Origin: Sodalis praecaptivus | GTDB taxonomy: Bacteria > Pseudomonadota > Gammaproteobacteria > Enterobacterales > Enterobacteriaceae | Direction: 5' to 3' | Assembly (NCBI RefSeq): GCF_000517425.1 | Contig: NZ_CP006569.1 | Span: 620,001 to 684,000, forward strand | Length of the DNA: 64,000 nt | In this document: positions 55,386 through 64,000 of the stretch, piece after piece | Position numbering within the stretch: the first letter of the stretch is position 1 | How the letters are laid out: every line of letters starts with the position of its first letter | Notes under the pieces: generated by a model | Database searches by the model: none | Told to the model about the DNA's origin: nothing | What the model saw: only the letters and a program-made list of their open reading frames with translations | Position numbers and translations under genes: made by a program

Positions 55386-56405
55386 ATGGCCGCCGAACAG
55401 TACGACAGTCTGGACGATGACGCGATCGTCCGTCTTGCCCATCAAGCGCTCGCCGCCTTTCCTTGGCTGACGCCACGGCGCGTGAGTCTGTTTTGTCGCT
55501 CCGAAAACGCCACATTGCGCGTCATTGATCAGCATAATCAAGGCTATGCGCTGCGCATCCATCGGCCGAATTACCATTCATTAGCGGATATCCGCAGTGA
55601 ACTCTGCTGGCTGCAAGCGCTACAGGCCGCCGGCATTGCGGTGCCACAGGCCAGGCTGCAACAGGACGGCCTGCCCGTGGTCTCCCTGCGCGCCGCTAAC
55701 GGGCAGACCCGCTATGCGGTTTTATTTGACTGGATTGAAGGCGCGGTGTTGCAAAGCGATGTCGACAGCGTGCGCGACACCGATTTCGTGGTGCTGGGCG
55801 AAATTACCGCCCGCTTGCACCAGCAAAGCCGGCAATGGATGCTGCCGGCCGAATTTAGCCGCCTAACCTGGGATCATGCTTCGATGGTCGGGGCGAAAGG
55901 ACACTGGGGACACTGGCGATCGGTGCCCGGCCTGCGCCCGGAAGATTGCGCGCTCATTGAGCACTGCATGAGCCGGACGGCGGACGCCCTGCGACGTTAC
56001 GGGCAATCTCCCGCGCGTTTTGGGCTGATCCACGCCGATTTACGGCTGACCAATGTCATGCGGTACCGGGATGAAACGCGGGTGATTGACTTCGACGACT
56101 GTGGCTTCGGCTGGTATTTACACGATCTGGCGGCGGCAGTCAGCTTCGTCGAACACCACCCCGCCGCGCCGGAATGGGTTGCGGGCTGGTTAGAAGGCTA
56201 TCAACGCCACTGCCCGCTTGGCGAGGAGGATAAGGCGGTGCTGCCGGCGCTGTTCATGCAGCGGCGTATTCAACTGTTGGCGTGGGTAGGCTCCCATGCC
56301 GAGACCGAGCAGGCACGCTCCCTGGGGCCGCAATGGGTTGACGAAACGCTGCGTCTATGCCGCCGATATCGGGATAACGCTGGGCTACCGATAGGCGCCG
56401 GTTAA
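55386..56405 (+). CDS. Phosphotransferase (APH/choline-kinase fold)
   Basis: 339 residues from the ATG at 55386, six bases after AAGGAG; an in-frame upstream ATG lacks a site. Kinase-like fold: VSLFCRSENATLRVIDQHNQ, YALRIHRPNYHSLADIRSEL, catalytic loop LIHADLRLTNVM and metal-binding VIDFDDCGFGWYLHDLAAAV. The family includes homoserine, choline, hydroxylysine and aminoglycoside kinases and SrkA. The small molecule phosphorylated here is unknown; the divergent aminotransferase may act in the same path. Confidence 0.87.
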   Translation: MAAEQYDSLDDDAIVRLAHQALAAFPWLTPRRVSLFCRSENATLRVIDQHNQGYALRIHRPNYHSLADIRSELCWLQALQAAGIAVPQARLQQDGLPVVSLRAANGQTRYAVLFDWIEGAVLQSDVDSVRDTDFVVLGEITARLHQQSRQWMLPAEFSRLTWDHASMVGAKGHWGHWRSVPGLRPEDCALIEHCMSRTADALRRYGQSPARFGLIHADLRLTNVMRYRDETRVIDFDDCGFGWYLHDLAAAVSFVEHHPAAPEWVAGWLEGYQRHCPLGEEDKAVLPALFMQRRIQLLAWVGSHAETEQARSLGPQWVDETLRLCRRYRDNAGLPIGAG

Positions 56406-56816
56406 ACAGGGAAGGGGCGCCCGCCGATTAATGCTCGCGGCGGCGGGGACAGCCCGTCTTACCTCAAGGGAATAGCGGCTTCGATGAGTAAGTAATAAAG
56501 AGATTAATAGTAAGTCTACTAATCAATAAATGGAAATTAAATGAATTTCTAGTATTTTTATATCAAAATAATTTTTTTGTGTATAATGATTGACATCACT
56601 AATAAGTATTTGAATCTACTTATTGTGAAGTCAGGGTTTCATATTTTAATGGCTTGTGGAGAATGTTATTTAATTGTGCTGAAAGAGGGGTTTTCAGCGC
56701 AGTGGGCGTTATGTCCTGAATTATCCCGTCATGCTTAATTATCGCTAATGAATATGTCTGTCGAGACGACCTGCCTGGCTTCGGACCCACTACTAATCTG
56801 ACTTTGCGTCAAACAG
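56406..56816. other. AT-rich upstream region of the ToxR-like gene
   Basis: 411 bp, markedly AT-rich from about 56490 to 56680, unlike its surroundings. No gene or clear promoter assigned; probable control region of the membrane regulator, perhaps H-NS bound. Confidence 0.5.
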
Positions 56817-57650
56817 GTGCAACTTATCGTGCTTAAAAAGTATATTATCAATGATATCATTGAATTTAACGCAGATGAATGTGTCCTCGTCTATATCAAC
56901 ACGGGCGATGCGATTCCGCTCACGCTGTCCGCCTCGCGTTTGCTGGAGTATTTCGTCAATTCCGGCGGCATCATTCTTACTCGCGAATCTCTACTGGAAA
57001 ATGTGTGGAGCAAATACGGCCTCACCGCCTCCGGCAATAACCTGAATCAATATGTCAGCGTACTGCGGCGCACCCTGGCGGGGCTTGGCATCAATAACTT
57101 TATTGATACCCTGCCCAAGGTGGGATTCAAATTGAATCCGGCGGTCACCATTAGCCTGCCGCCGGGGGCGGAGATGGAGGGGGAGTCGCCGCCGACCGAC
57201 ATTGACGGGTTCCCTGCTCCCGTCGAACCTGCGCCGCCGCTCGCGGCCGGTCATCAGCGCGGGGCGAAGCGCAATCATCAACGCCATTTGGCCTTATTCG
57301 GCGGGCTGGCATTGATGATCATACTTGGCGTGCTGAGCTATTCCTTTTGGTCGACCTCGGGCGCAGTGGCCGCCCATACCATCACGCTTCCCGCCTCGGG
57401 AAAATGCCAGATCACCTTTATGCGGGATTTACCTGAGGCGGCTCGCGCCCGCAGGTTGCAAGAAATAAATGCCATTATTAAGGAAAATGACAGGGTTTGT
57501 GACAAGGAGAAGCGCGTCTATTTCGTCAGTGAGAAGGACAATGACCCCGCCAGTTTCGGCCGCACGCTGCTCTCGCTATGCCATATCGGCGGTAAGCAGG
57601 AAAATATCAGCTGTGAGAATTTCTATTATTACAACCGGAAAACGTCATGA
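56817..57650 (+). CDS. ToxR/CadC/MarT-like membrane-bound winged-helix regulator
   Basis: 277 residues with a GTG start at 56817; a second GTG at 56829 (VLKKYIIND) is a plausible alternative. Residues ~1-105 are an OmpR-type winged helix (ASRLLEYFVNSGGIILTRES, NNLNQYVSVLRRTLAGLG, FIDTLPKVGFKL). A Pro-rich linker follows, then one membrane helix (LALFGGLALMIILGVLSYSF, about 160-180) and a periplasmic domain with four Cys (GKCQITF, DRVCDKE, SLCHIGG, ISCENF). Such proteins activate transcription directly from the membrane. It overlaps the FidL-like gene by four bases, as marT-fidL in Salmonella SPI-3. Confidence 0.85.
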   Translation: MQLIVLKKYIINDIIEFNADECVLVYINTGDAIPLTLSASRLLEYFVNSGGIILTRESLLENVWSKYGLTASGNNLNQYVSVLRRTLAGLGINNFIDTLPKVGFKLNPAVTISLPPGAEMEGESPPTDIDGFPAPVEPAPPLAAGHQRGAKRNHQRHLALFGGLALMIILGVLSYSFWSTSGAVAAHTITLPASGKCQITFMRDLPEAARARRLQEINAIIKENDRVCDKEKRVYFVSEKDNDPASFGRTLLSLCHIGGKQENISCENFYYYNRKTS

Positions 57651-58144
57651 AGTATAAACGCGTTATTGTGATTGCATTGGCGGTCGTTGTTGCCGCCGGC
57701 GCACTGTTGCACTTTCTCAGCGCAGGCGAAGACCTTTTTAACCCATCGCGGCAGATTGATTGTAAAGCGTTCACGGTGAATAACCTCGATGATGGTAACC
57801 AGCGGTTTAGGTTCTCCCTGAATGTGCGGGCGCGGTTATTCGGTAAAGGGGAGGGCACTTTGTATTATGAAGGGTATGCCAATCATAACGGTAGTGACAG
57901 TTATTTCGCCCGCACGGTGTATCTAAGCCATGCGCAGCGGGTGGGGAAAGATACCTACCGTTATCAAATCGACAATGTGGTTAAATCGCCGCTAGACCAA
58001 ACTCAGGAAGCGGTCTTCGATGAATTTTGGAGTGAGAATACCGCCGACAAAAATGTGCTTTTGTTGTCGGTGACGCCGCTTGCGCCTAACACTTACCTTT
58101 TCGGCAGCGCCTTTTCTCCCCAGTTTACCTGCATCGCGCAATAA
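57647..58144 (+). CDS. FidL-like membrane protein
   Basis: 165 residues. One N-terminal membrane helix (VIVIALAVVVAAGALLHFL) anchors a periplasmic domain with DCKAFTVNNLDD, GKGEGTLYYEGYANHNG and a late FTC. The sequence resembles FidL proteins, which follow MarT/CadC-like regulators and probably modulate them as ToxS does ToxR (inference). ATG overlaps the regulator's stop. Confidence 0.82.
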   Translation: MKYKRVIVIALAVVVAAGALLHFLSAGEDLFNPSRQIDCKAFTVNNLDDGNQRFRFSLNVRARLFGKGEGTLYYEGYANHNGSDSYFARTVYLSHAQRVGKDTYRYQIDNVVKSPLDQTQEAVFDEFWSENTADKNVLLLSVTPLAPNTYLFGSAFSPQFTCIAQ

Positions 58145-58184
58145 ATAAACGCCGCCCCCGCTGGCATGACCGGCAGGGGACAGG

Positions 58185-58271
58185 CTACGCAGGCGCGAGC
58201 GACCCCCCTGTCGGGTGCACAATGGTCGGCATGAGCGACTCACGATATGCCGGCAGGGCGTTTTCGGTCAT
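58185..58271 (-). CDS. Candidate 28-residue ORF with strong ribosome binding site
   Basis: ATG at 58269-58271 preceded by AAAGGAGA at five bases; stop TAG at 58185-58187. Predicted peptide begins MTENALPAYRESLMP and ends GGSLAPA. No hydrophobic segment. It may be a genuine small protein or the surviving 5' end of a lost gene. Convergent with the FidL-like gene. Confidence 0.35.
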   Translation of the reverse strand: MTENALPAYRESLMPTIVHPTGGSLAPA

Positions 58272-58422
58272 AATGTCTCCTTTATAAGCCATTTCGGTAA
58301 GAGGCGGGCCGGCACGGTTACCCGTCATGATGAATGAACGGTGCGCGGCCCGATCACGGCGCTGTGCCGGCAATTTTCCTCTGTGCCGGCTCAACGACGG
58401 CGCACGGCAAACAAGGAAGCTT

Positions 58423-58785
58423 ATGACCTCAGTTACGATCTACCATAACCCCGCATGCGGCACTTCGCGCAAAACGCTGGCTTTGATCCGCGACAGCGGC
58501 ATTGAACCGAGCGTGATCCACTATCTGGATCAGCCGCCCTCCCGGGCACAGCTGAAAGAGATGCTCAACGCTCTGGGACTGCGCGCCCGCGATCTATTGC
58601 GTAGCAAGGAAGCGCTTTACCGGCAATGGGGGTTGGAAGACGCGCAGCTTAGCGAGGAGGATCTCATAGAGGCGATGCTTAAGGCGCCCATTCTGATGAA
58701 TCGGCCGATAGTGGTGACGCCCATCGGTACGCGGCTCTGTCGGCCGGCGGAAACGGTACTGGAAATTTTACCTTTGCCGCGCTAA
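58423..58785 (+). CDS. arsC: ArsC: glutaredoxin-dependent arsenate reductase, short C-terminus
   Basis: 120 residues from the ATG at 58423 (AAGGAAG upstream). Matches the plasmid R773 ArsC: catalytic Cys12 in YHNPACGTSRKTL, and the anion-binding arginines Arg60, Arg94 and Arg107 all in place (NRPIVVTPIGTRLCRP). It ends at LEILPLPR, about 20 residues before the R773 enzyme's end, whose tail is not catalytic. No arsR, arsB or acr3 gene is beside it, so arsenite export would have to come from elsewhere. Confidence 0.9.
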   Translation: MTSVTIYHNPACGTSRKTLALIRDSGIEPSVIHYLDQPPSRAQLKEMLNALGLRARDLLRSKEALYRQWGLEDAQLSEEDLIEAMLKAPILMNRPIVVTPIGTRLCRPAETVLEILPLPR

Positions 58786-58927
58786 CGGGTTTTATCCCCG
58801 CGCCGCTTTGTTACACAGCTAACACGGTCAGGGGCGGTCGTTAACGCGCCTTTATAACATCCAGCGGCCTTCCGGTGGTGTACTCATGGTAGTGCGGCAA
58901 ACGGTCTGCCTATTGCCTTGGACCGGC

Positions 58928-59161
58928 TCATTGCCGCAATGGCCTGTTTAAACCGGCGCGGGTATTTACCAGCTTATCGTCGCATTGTTGATTAATCAAA
59001 AGTCGACCAACATCGGCGTCTATTATTGCATTATCTCGGGAAGCGTCTTTTATCGTGCAGAGGGAAGCCTCATTGCGCCTTTGTCCTGGGTCGATGACGG
59101 AGGATATTAATTTATACTCGCGATCGAGCGTTGAATAAATTCGTACGACGATTTGTTCCAC
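58928..59161 (-). pseudogene. Possible gene remnant (77 codons, GTG start)
   Basis: The frame has natural-looking composition (VEQIVVRIYSTLDREYKLIS) and stays open upstream of the GTG to about 59215 (SVIKKIFHPSTIENKSI) but with no start codon and no ribosome binding site. I do not recognise the family. A decayed or truncated gene is possible; chance is too. Confidence 0.25.
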
Positions 59162-60052
59162 GCCTGAGATCGATTTATTCTCAATGGTGCTGGGATGAAA
59201 TATTTTTTTTATGACTGATGCCGCGGTCGAAATAACCGCAGACCTCTTCTAATAATTTTCAAAGGAGGTCTATATTAACGCACTTAGGGCGCGTGTTTCA
59301 TGGCATTCTGTCATTAATGTCTTTGCGTGAAAGAGATGATATTTTAAGCTGATTGTGGTGACTATTTGACCTGCGTCGCAGCAGAAAAATAAGTTCACGT
59401 CAGGCGCAATGCTAAAAAAAAGATTGTCTATAGGGACGTTGGCCTGATCCTGCCCCGCGCCGTCACAGCCACTTAGCGCGGCGACATTTCTCTCCTGAAT
59501 CGGCCGTGAGTAACAGCTTTAGCGCCGGCGACAGGGATAGTTTTCGACAATAGCCTTAAGCCGCGGCGGGAAATAAACGAAAATGCAACTTTAGCAACGG
59601 CGGCGTAACATTATACTGCGTTAATTAACGCCATTATCCAGGCCGGCAACCTTAATCGCCATAATGCCAGTTGCAGGATTACACATACGGTTACTTTTCA
59701 TAGGTAAAACCCGACGCTATCTCGACGCTTTCTTAAGCGTCGATAACGCTTGCGGCGCTGAACCCCTCCAGAACGGCTGCGGAGATGTGAAATCGCCTTC
59801 GTTTTGCTTAAAAAGTGATCGATATGGATTTAGTGGTGCTTTTATCTAATGATTGAGGCGTTATTGGCATAGTTGACTGCAAAATAAGAAATCATAGAAA
59901 TATGATCTGCCATAACGCGCCTTTCAGGACTAAATCACTTATTTTAGACTTTTATCAGACGTTTTTTAGCCGATTATCGGTTGAAAAACTGCTTGACTAG
60001 AATGTGAAATCTGTTAGATGGCAAGGAAAAAAAGGCTAAAAAGTTCATAAAG

Positions 60053-60068
60053 TGTGATGTGGATCACG
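60053..60068 (+). promoter_or_regulatory. CRP-binding site in the flhDC control region
   Basis: TGTGATGTGGATCACG is a TGTGA-N6-TCACG match with one deviation from consensus. If TTGTGT (60097) and TAGAGT (60121) are the -35 and -10, the site is centred about 72 bases before transcription start, as at E. coli flhDC (about -71.5). The promoter boxes themselves are weak and inferred. Confidence 0.78.
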
Positions 60069-60340
60069 TTTTTGGTAAATCTTTCCACTTCACTGATTGT
60101 GTAACAGCCAGATTCAGCGGTAGAGTCAGCCAACTTTCGGATTAATCGTATTATTTGTTACTGAATCTCATGGATGAGTCCTGACGAGCCAGCATTCTCG
60201 GCGTCAGCGGCTCTGCTTGTGTTGGCTCAAATTTCGCAGAGGGTAATAACAGCGTGTGCCGCGCGAGTACGCTGGCCACGTGATCACAATTTGGCCAATA
60301 TCCTGTTCTAATAACCATAGCCTCCTAAACAAAGGAGATT

Positions 60341-60388
60341 ATGATGACCCGACTACACCTGAACATCGTCATTAGGGATGTAAAATGA
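60341..60388 (+). CDS. Upstream ORF (15 aa) coupled to flhD
   Basis: ATGATG preceded by AAAGGAG; the frame [15 protein letters not shown] stops at TGA 60386-60388, overlapping the flhD start as ATGA. Its ribosome binding site is much stronger than that of flhD (GGGATG close by). The arrangement suggests translational coupling or leader control of FlhD. Confidence 0.5.
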   Translation: MMTRLHLNIVIRDVK

Positions 60389-60735
60389 ATACCAGTGAAG
60401 TGCTGAAGAATATCTACGGTATCAATCTGTCTTATTTATCACTAGCGCAACGTTTGATTCAAACAGATAAATCTTCCGCGATGTTTCGATTGGGTATTAG
60501 TGAATCCATGGCGGAAACATTGCAGAAATTAACCATGGCGCAAATGGTAAAACTGGCAGAAACGAATCAGCTACTTTGCGTGTTTCGTTTTGAAGATCCG
60601 AAAGCCATTACACAGCTTACACAGGATTCACGGGTGGAAGATCTTAATCAAATACACGCCAGTATTTTATTGTCCAGTCGATTAAATGAGCAATTAACCA
60701 CGAAAGCTGGCTCAACGCCTAAAAGAAAGAGTTAA
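60385..60735 (+). CDS. flhD: FlhD: flagellar master regulator subunit
   Basis: 116 residues, collinear with E. coli FlhD ([78 protein letters not shown]). Forms the FlhD4C2 activator of class II flagellar genes. The start overlaps the end of a 15-codon upstream ORF. Followed by flhC after two bases. Confidence 0.97.
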   Translation: MNTSEVLKNIYGINLSYLSLAQRLIQTDKSSAMFRLGISESMAETLQKLTMAQMVKLAETNQLLCVFRFEDPKAITQLTQDSRVEDLNQIHASILLSSRLNEQLTTKAGSTPKRKS

Positions 60736-60737
60736 AC

Positions 60738-61319
60738 ATGGCCGAAAAAAGTATTGTCCAAGAGGTAAAAGAAATCCAGCTTGCAATGGAGTTAATTTCT
60801 CTTGGCGCACGGTTGCAAATGCTGGAAAGCGAAACGCAGCTTAGCCGGGGCCGGTTAATAAAATTGTATAAGGAAATTCGCGGCAACCCGCCCCCGAAGG
60901 GGATGTTGCCGTTTTCGACCGATTGGTTTATGACCTGGGAACACAATATTCATTCATCGATGTTTTATAACATTTATCAAGTGCTGCTTAACCACGGCCG
61001 TTGCTCATGGGTGGAGGCGGTGATCGGCGCCTATCGCCTCTATCTGGAGCAGTGCCCGGAGCAGGATGGCGATATTCCGTTACTGGCGCTGACCCGCGCC
61101 TGGACGCTGGTGAAATTCGTCGACAGCGGCATGCTGCAACTGACGCCTTGCGCCCACTGCCGCGGTCATTTCATCACCTATGCCCACCAACCAAGCCAGA
61201 GTTTTGTGTGCAGTCTCTGCCAGCCGCCGTCGCGCGCGGTAAAAAGACGTAAACTTTTGCCGGATGCTGCCGATAATAATCCTATGTTGTCAGATGAGCA
61301 GAGAAGCGTCGCGGTATGA
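60738..61319 (+). CDS. flhC: FlhC: flagellar master regulator subunit
   Basis: 193 residues, full length. Zinc site made by Cys138, Cys141 (CAHC), Cys158 and Cys161 (CSLC), the positions expected from E. coli FlhC. The N-terminal [20 protein letters not shown] and [20 protein letters not shown] are also as in E. coli. With FlhD it activates flagellar class II promoters. Confidence 0.97.
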   Translation: MAEKSIVQEVKEIQLAMELISLGARLQMLESETQLSRGRLIKLYKEIRGNPPPKGMLPFSTDWFMTWEHNIHSSMFYNIYQVLLNHGRCSWVEAVIGAYRLYLEQCPEQDGDIPLLALTRAWTLVKFVDSGMLQLTPCAHCRGHFITYAHQPSQSFVCSLCQPPSRAVKRRKLLPDAADNNPMLSDEQRSVAV

Positions 61320-61433
61320 CGGCCTGCCGCGGCAGGTTGATCCCGCCCTCACCGCAACGGTGAGGGACGCGTGACCCGCCTGTGCCGATCGGGTCGCTTT
61401 TGCTTGCCTGCTCTTCGCAGAAGGAGCGCTATC

Positions 61434-62333
61434 GTGTTAGTCATACTGGGTTACATTGTTGTTATTGCGACCGTCTTGGGTGGCTTTCTGATGGCCGGCG
61501 GCCATCTTGGCGCGTTGATACAACCGGCCGAATTTCTGATTATCGGCGGCGCCGGTATCGGCTCCTTCATCGTCGGTAATAACGCGAAGGCCATTAGAGC
61601 CACGCTCCGGGCGCTACCGCTGTTATTCCGCAGCGCCAAATATACCAAGGCCCGTTACATGGACCTGATGACGTTGCTGTTCCGGCTGATGGTGAAGTCA
61701 CGCCAGCAGGGTATGCTCAGCCTGGAACGTGACGTGGAGAATCCCGCCGAAAGCGACATATTCAAGCAGTATCCGCGCATTCTTAACGATCCCTCCCTGC
61801 TGGATTTCATCACCGATTATCTGCGGCTAATGATAAGCGGCAACATGAACGCGTTTGAAATCGAAGCGCTGATGGACGTGGAAATCGATACTTTTGAAGA
61901 GGAATGCGAGATTCCCGCCAACAGTATCAATTTGCTGGGCGACTCGTTGCCCGCGTTTGGTATTGTGGCGGCGGTGCTGGGCATGGTACACGCCTTGGGA
62001 GCCGTTGATCGCCCGGCGGTGGAGCTGGGCGTACTGATAGCACAGGCGATGGTCGGCACCCTGCTCGGCATCCTGTTGTCCTATGCGTTTATTTCGCCGT
62101 TGGCCTCGCTGCTGCGTTTAAAGAAAACTGAAACCGTCAAAGTGTTGCAGTGCATCAAAATCACGCTGCTCTCCAATTTGCATGGTTATGCGCCGCAAAT
62201 CTCCATCGAATTTGGTCGTAAATCGCTGTTTACCACCGAGCGACCCTCGTTCCTTGAGCTGGAGAATCATGTCAAACAAGCGCGAGGACTGAACAAAGCG
62301 GCGGCGCAGGATGGGGTGCAAGAAGCGGCGTAA
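61434..62333 (+). CDS. motA: MotA: flagellar stator proton channel subunit
   Basis: 299 residues from the GTG at 61434, preceded by AAGGAG at seven bases and matching the E. coli start (MLILLGY / VLVILGY); an ATG-less extension further up is not part of the family. Four membrane helices, with [40 protein letters not shown] in the cytoplasmic loop, and [20 protein letters not shown] plus [20 protein letters not shown]. Torque-generating charged residues are in the loop. Stop overlaps the motB start. Confidence 0.97.
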   Translation: MLVILGYIVVIATVLGGFLMAGGHLGALIQPAEFLIIGGAGIGSFIVGNNAKAIRATLRALPLLFRSAKYTKARYMDLMTLLFRLMVKSRQQGMLSLERDVENPAESDIFKQYPRILNDPSLLDFITDYLRLMISGNMNAFEIEALMDVEIDTFEEECEIPANSINLLGDSLPAFGIVAAVLGMVHALGAVDRPAVELGVLIAQAMVGTLLGILLSYAFISPLASLLRLKKTETVKVLQCIKITLLSNLHGYAPQISIEFGRKSLFTTERPSFLELENHVKQARGLNKAAAQDGVQEAA

Positions 62334-63253
62334 TGCAAAAGCCTATTATCATTGTTCGCAAGCGTAAACCCGCGCGTGCCTCGGGTGCGCATGCCGGCAG
62401 TTGGAAAATCGTTTTCGCTGATTTTATGACCAGCATGATGGCCTTTTTTTTGGTCATGTGGCTGCTGGCGATCGCCAGCCCGCAGGAGCTGACGCGGCTG
62501 GCCGAATACTTCCGCACGCCGCTGGAAGTGGCGCTCAACAAGGGCGAACGCAGCAGCTCGGATTTTAGTCCGATACCGGGCGGCGGGGAAGATCCCACCC
62601 GTCAGGAAGGGAATGTGCATAAGGGGCTTGCCCCGTCGGAAGCCGGCCAGGACGCGGTAAAACTGAAGCGGCTGCGGGACGTATTGGAACAATTGATCGC
62701 CAACGATCCCCGCCTGCAAAAGCTGCGTCCCCAGCTGCTTATCGATCTGGTGGAAGAAGGCTTGCGGATACAGATTATCGATAACCAGAATCGCCCGATG
62801 TTCAGTACCGGCAGCGCGGAAGTCGCTCCCTATATGAGCGTGATCCTGCGCACCATCGCGCCGGTGCTCAATGATATTCCTTACAAGATTTCTATTTCGG
62901 GCCATACCGACGCCACGCCTTATGCCAACGGCGGTCACGGTTACAGTAATTGGGAATTATCGGCGGACAGAGCCAACGCGTCGCGGCGGGAATTAGTGCT
63001 GGGCGGCCTGGCCGAAAACAAGGTGCTGGGAGTGGTAGGGATGGCGTCCACCATTAATCTGGATAATCAGCATCCCGACGCGGCCATCAACCGTCGCATC
63101 AGCCTGCTGGTCTTGAATAAGCGGACCGAGCGGTCTTTGGCTCATGAAAACGGCCAAAATCAGGATGTGCTTGTCGATGGCGCCGACGTGCGCCAGCGGC
63201 CGGACCTGCTGCACGACGTTTCCGCCGCGGACGGTGCTGCGCCGACAAAATGA
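62333..63253 (+). CDS. motB: MotB: flagellar stator protein
   Basis: 306 residues. Cytoplasmic basic start, one membrane helix with the proton-carrying Asp30 ([19 protein letters not shown]), plug and linker, and an OmpA-like peptidoglycan-binding domain ([40 protein letters not shown]). Forms the MotA5B2 stator. C-terminal tail is usual. Confidence 0.97.
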   Translation: MQKPIIIVRKRKPARASGAHAGSWKIVFADFMTSMMAFFLVMWLLAIASPQELTRLAEYFRTPLEVALNKGERSSSDFSPIPGGGEDPTRQEGNVHKGLAPSEAGQDAVKLKRLRDVLEQLIANDPRLQKLRPQLLIDLVEEGLRIQIIDNQNRPMFSTGSAEVAPYMSVILRTIAPVLNDIPYKISISGHTDATPYANGGHGYSNWELSADRANASRRELVLGGLAENKVLGVVGMASTINLDNQHPDAAINRRISLLVLNKRTERSLAHENGQNQDVLVDGADVRQRPDLLHDVSAADGAAPTK

Positions 63254-63278
63254 ATTTTCCCATCGCAGAGGTGAAGCC

Positions 63279-64000
63279 GTGAGCATGGATCTGAGCGCTT
63301 TTTATCAGACTTTTTTTGATGAAGCCGATGAGCTGTTGGCCGACATGGAGCAGCATTTGCTGCAGCTGGATCCGCAAGTGCCGGACAGCGAGCAACTGAA
63401 CGCCATTTTCCGGGCTGCGCATTCCATCAAGGGCGGGGCGGGAACCTTCGGTTTCAGCGCATTGCAGGAGACCACGCACTTGCTGGAAAACCTGCTCGAT
63501 GAGGCGCGCCGCGGTGAGATGTCCCTGAATACCGACAGCGTCGATCTGTTTTTAAAGACCAAGGATATTATGCAGGATCAATTGGACGCCTACAAAATGG
63601 CCCAGCAACCCGATGAAGAGAGCTACCGGTATATTTGCGAAGCGCTTCGTGAACTGGCGCTGACGGCAAAAGGCGGCGATGGCGTCGCGTCGGCGCCGGC
63701 GGCCGAGGTCAGCGCCGGCGCGGTGGCCGCCGCGACGTCCGCAGACGACGATGTCGCCACGGCGGGCGCAGCGTCGGCGGGCGCCTGTCGTGCCAAGGCG
63801 GTTGCGGACGAACCGGTGCATGAGATCGTCTTGACTGGCCTGACCCCGCAGGAAATCACCTTGATGCGCGAGGAACTGGCGAATTTGGGGCACGTCCTCG
63901 CCGACAGCGAGAGCGAAAACGGCCTCAGCGTCCGCCTGCAAAGTACCCTGGGCGAGGAGGATATCGTCGCCGTACTGTGTTTCGTGCTGGAGCCGGAACA
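63279..64000 (+). CDS. cheA: CheA: chemotaxis histidine kinase (3' end outside window)
   Basis: GTG start (VSMDLSAFYQTFFDEADELL) like E. coli cheA; the first 240 codons are present and open to the window edge. The P1 domain has phospho-accepting His48 in FRAAHSIKGGAGTFG. A low-complexity Ala/Ser/Gly linker (about residues 140-185, VSAGAVAAATSADDD) follows, then the start of P2 (EPVHEIVLTGLTPQEITLM) that binds CheY and CheB. Kinase and CheW-like domains lie beyond the window. It is 25 bases behind motB. Confidence 0.96.
   Translation, partial: MSMDLSAFYQTFFDEADELLADMEQHLLQLDPQVPDSEQLNAIFRAAHSIKGGAGTFGFSALQETTHLLENLLDEARRGEMSLNTDSVDLFLKTKDIMQDQLDAYKMAQQPDEESYRYICEALRELALTAKGGDGVASAPAAEVSAGAVAAATSADDDVATAGAASAGACRAKAVADEPVHEIVLTGLTPQEITLMREELANLGHVLADSESENGLSVRLQSTLGEEDIVAVLCFVLEPE

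Larger units (their letters stand above)
58786..60340. other. Long noncoding region upstream of flhDC
   Basis: About 1.55 kb without a confident gene. A GTG-started frame at 59161-58928 on the minus strand could be a gene remnant. Several short AT-rich patches, a CRP site at 60053-60068 and the flhD leader lie toward the right. Such long upstream regions are usual for flhDC, which integrates many signals. Confidence 0.7.

Noticed and set aside
59223-59271. Two hairpins (GCGGT..ACCGC and AGACCTC..GAGGTCT) in the region upstream of flhDC
   Set aside because: Short stems or a long loop and no T-run on either strand; cannot be called terminators or a structured RNA from this alone.

Overview
The window reads as chromosome of a Sodalis-like enterobacterium (Pectobacteriaceae / Sodalis group). 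The inference rests on content: a complete Salmonella SPI-1-type type III secretion system at host-like, high G+C; an E. coli-like flhDC-motAB-cheA order; E. coli-type blocks (ybhP-clsB-ybhN, the divergent benE/sutR pair, dmsABCD, yajD, phoA); and GC-rich intergenic stretches with many degenerate tandem repeats. No rRNA, tRNA, insertion sequence or CRISPR array was recognised. Nearly all genes look intact, which fits a free-living or recently captured relative better than an old, heavily degraded symbiont; species cannot be fixed from sequence alone.

Layout. 1-4.1 kb: the end of an FtsX-type permease, an HlyD-type adaptor, an ABC ATPase and a radical SAM/SPASM enzyme in one tight operon, most simply the maturation and export arm of a ribosomally made, modified peptide whose precursor lies outside the window. 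4.1-7.6 kb: ada, then a benzoate-type transporter divergent from its probable repressor. 7.8-12.8 kb: DMSO-reductase-type operon dmsABCD, with a 36-bp tandem repeat expanded inside dmsD. 13-20 kb: heptanucleotide array, GNAT acetyltransferase, phoA with a near-consensus Pho box, a small orphan HTH regulator, ybhP-clsB-ybhN and a PhzF-family protein. 20-22.6 kb: two small exported proteins and a TetR regulator. 23-32.2 kb: a four-gene efflux operon mdtA-mdtB-mdtC plus its own outer-membrane lipoprotein channel; mdtB carries a run of 36 serines.

33.2-51.6 kb: the T3SS. A HilA-like regulator and InvF precede secretin, export gate, ATPase, sorting platform and switch protein (invG-invA-invB-invC-invI-spaN-spaO-spaP-spaQ-spaR-spaS), then a SicA-like chaperone, then prgH-I-J-K-orgA-orgB and an unrecognised lipoprotein. 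The machine looks complete, but the gatekeeper (invE position) and all translocators/effectors (sipBCDA position) are missing from where SPI-1 carries them. spaO has a candidate internal start at the codon expected for a short SctQ-C form.

51.6-58.8 kb: yajD, a GT39-like membrane glycosyltransferase, an aminotransferase divergent from a small-molecule kinase, a ToxR-like membrane regulator with a FidL-like partner, and an arsenate reductase. 58.8-64 kb: a long regulatory region with a strong CRP site, a 15-codon upstream ORF coupled to flhD, then flhD-flhC-motA-motB and the start of cheA.

A recurring theme is tandem-repeat growth, both between genes (7-, 45-, 60-bp units) and in frame within genes (dmsD, mdtB), together with low-complexity linkers in mdtA, spaN, spaO and cheA.
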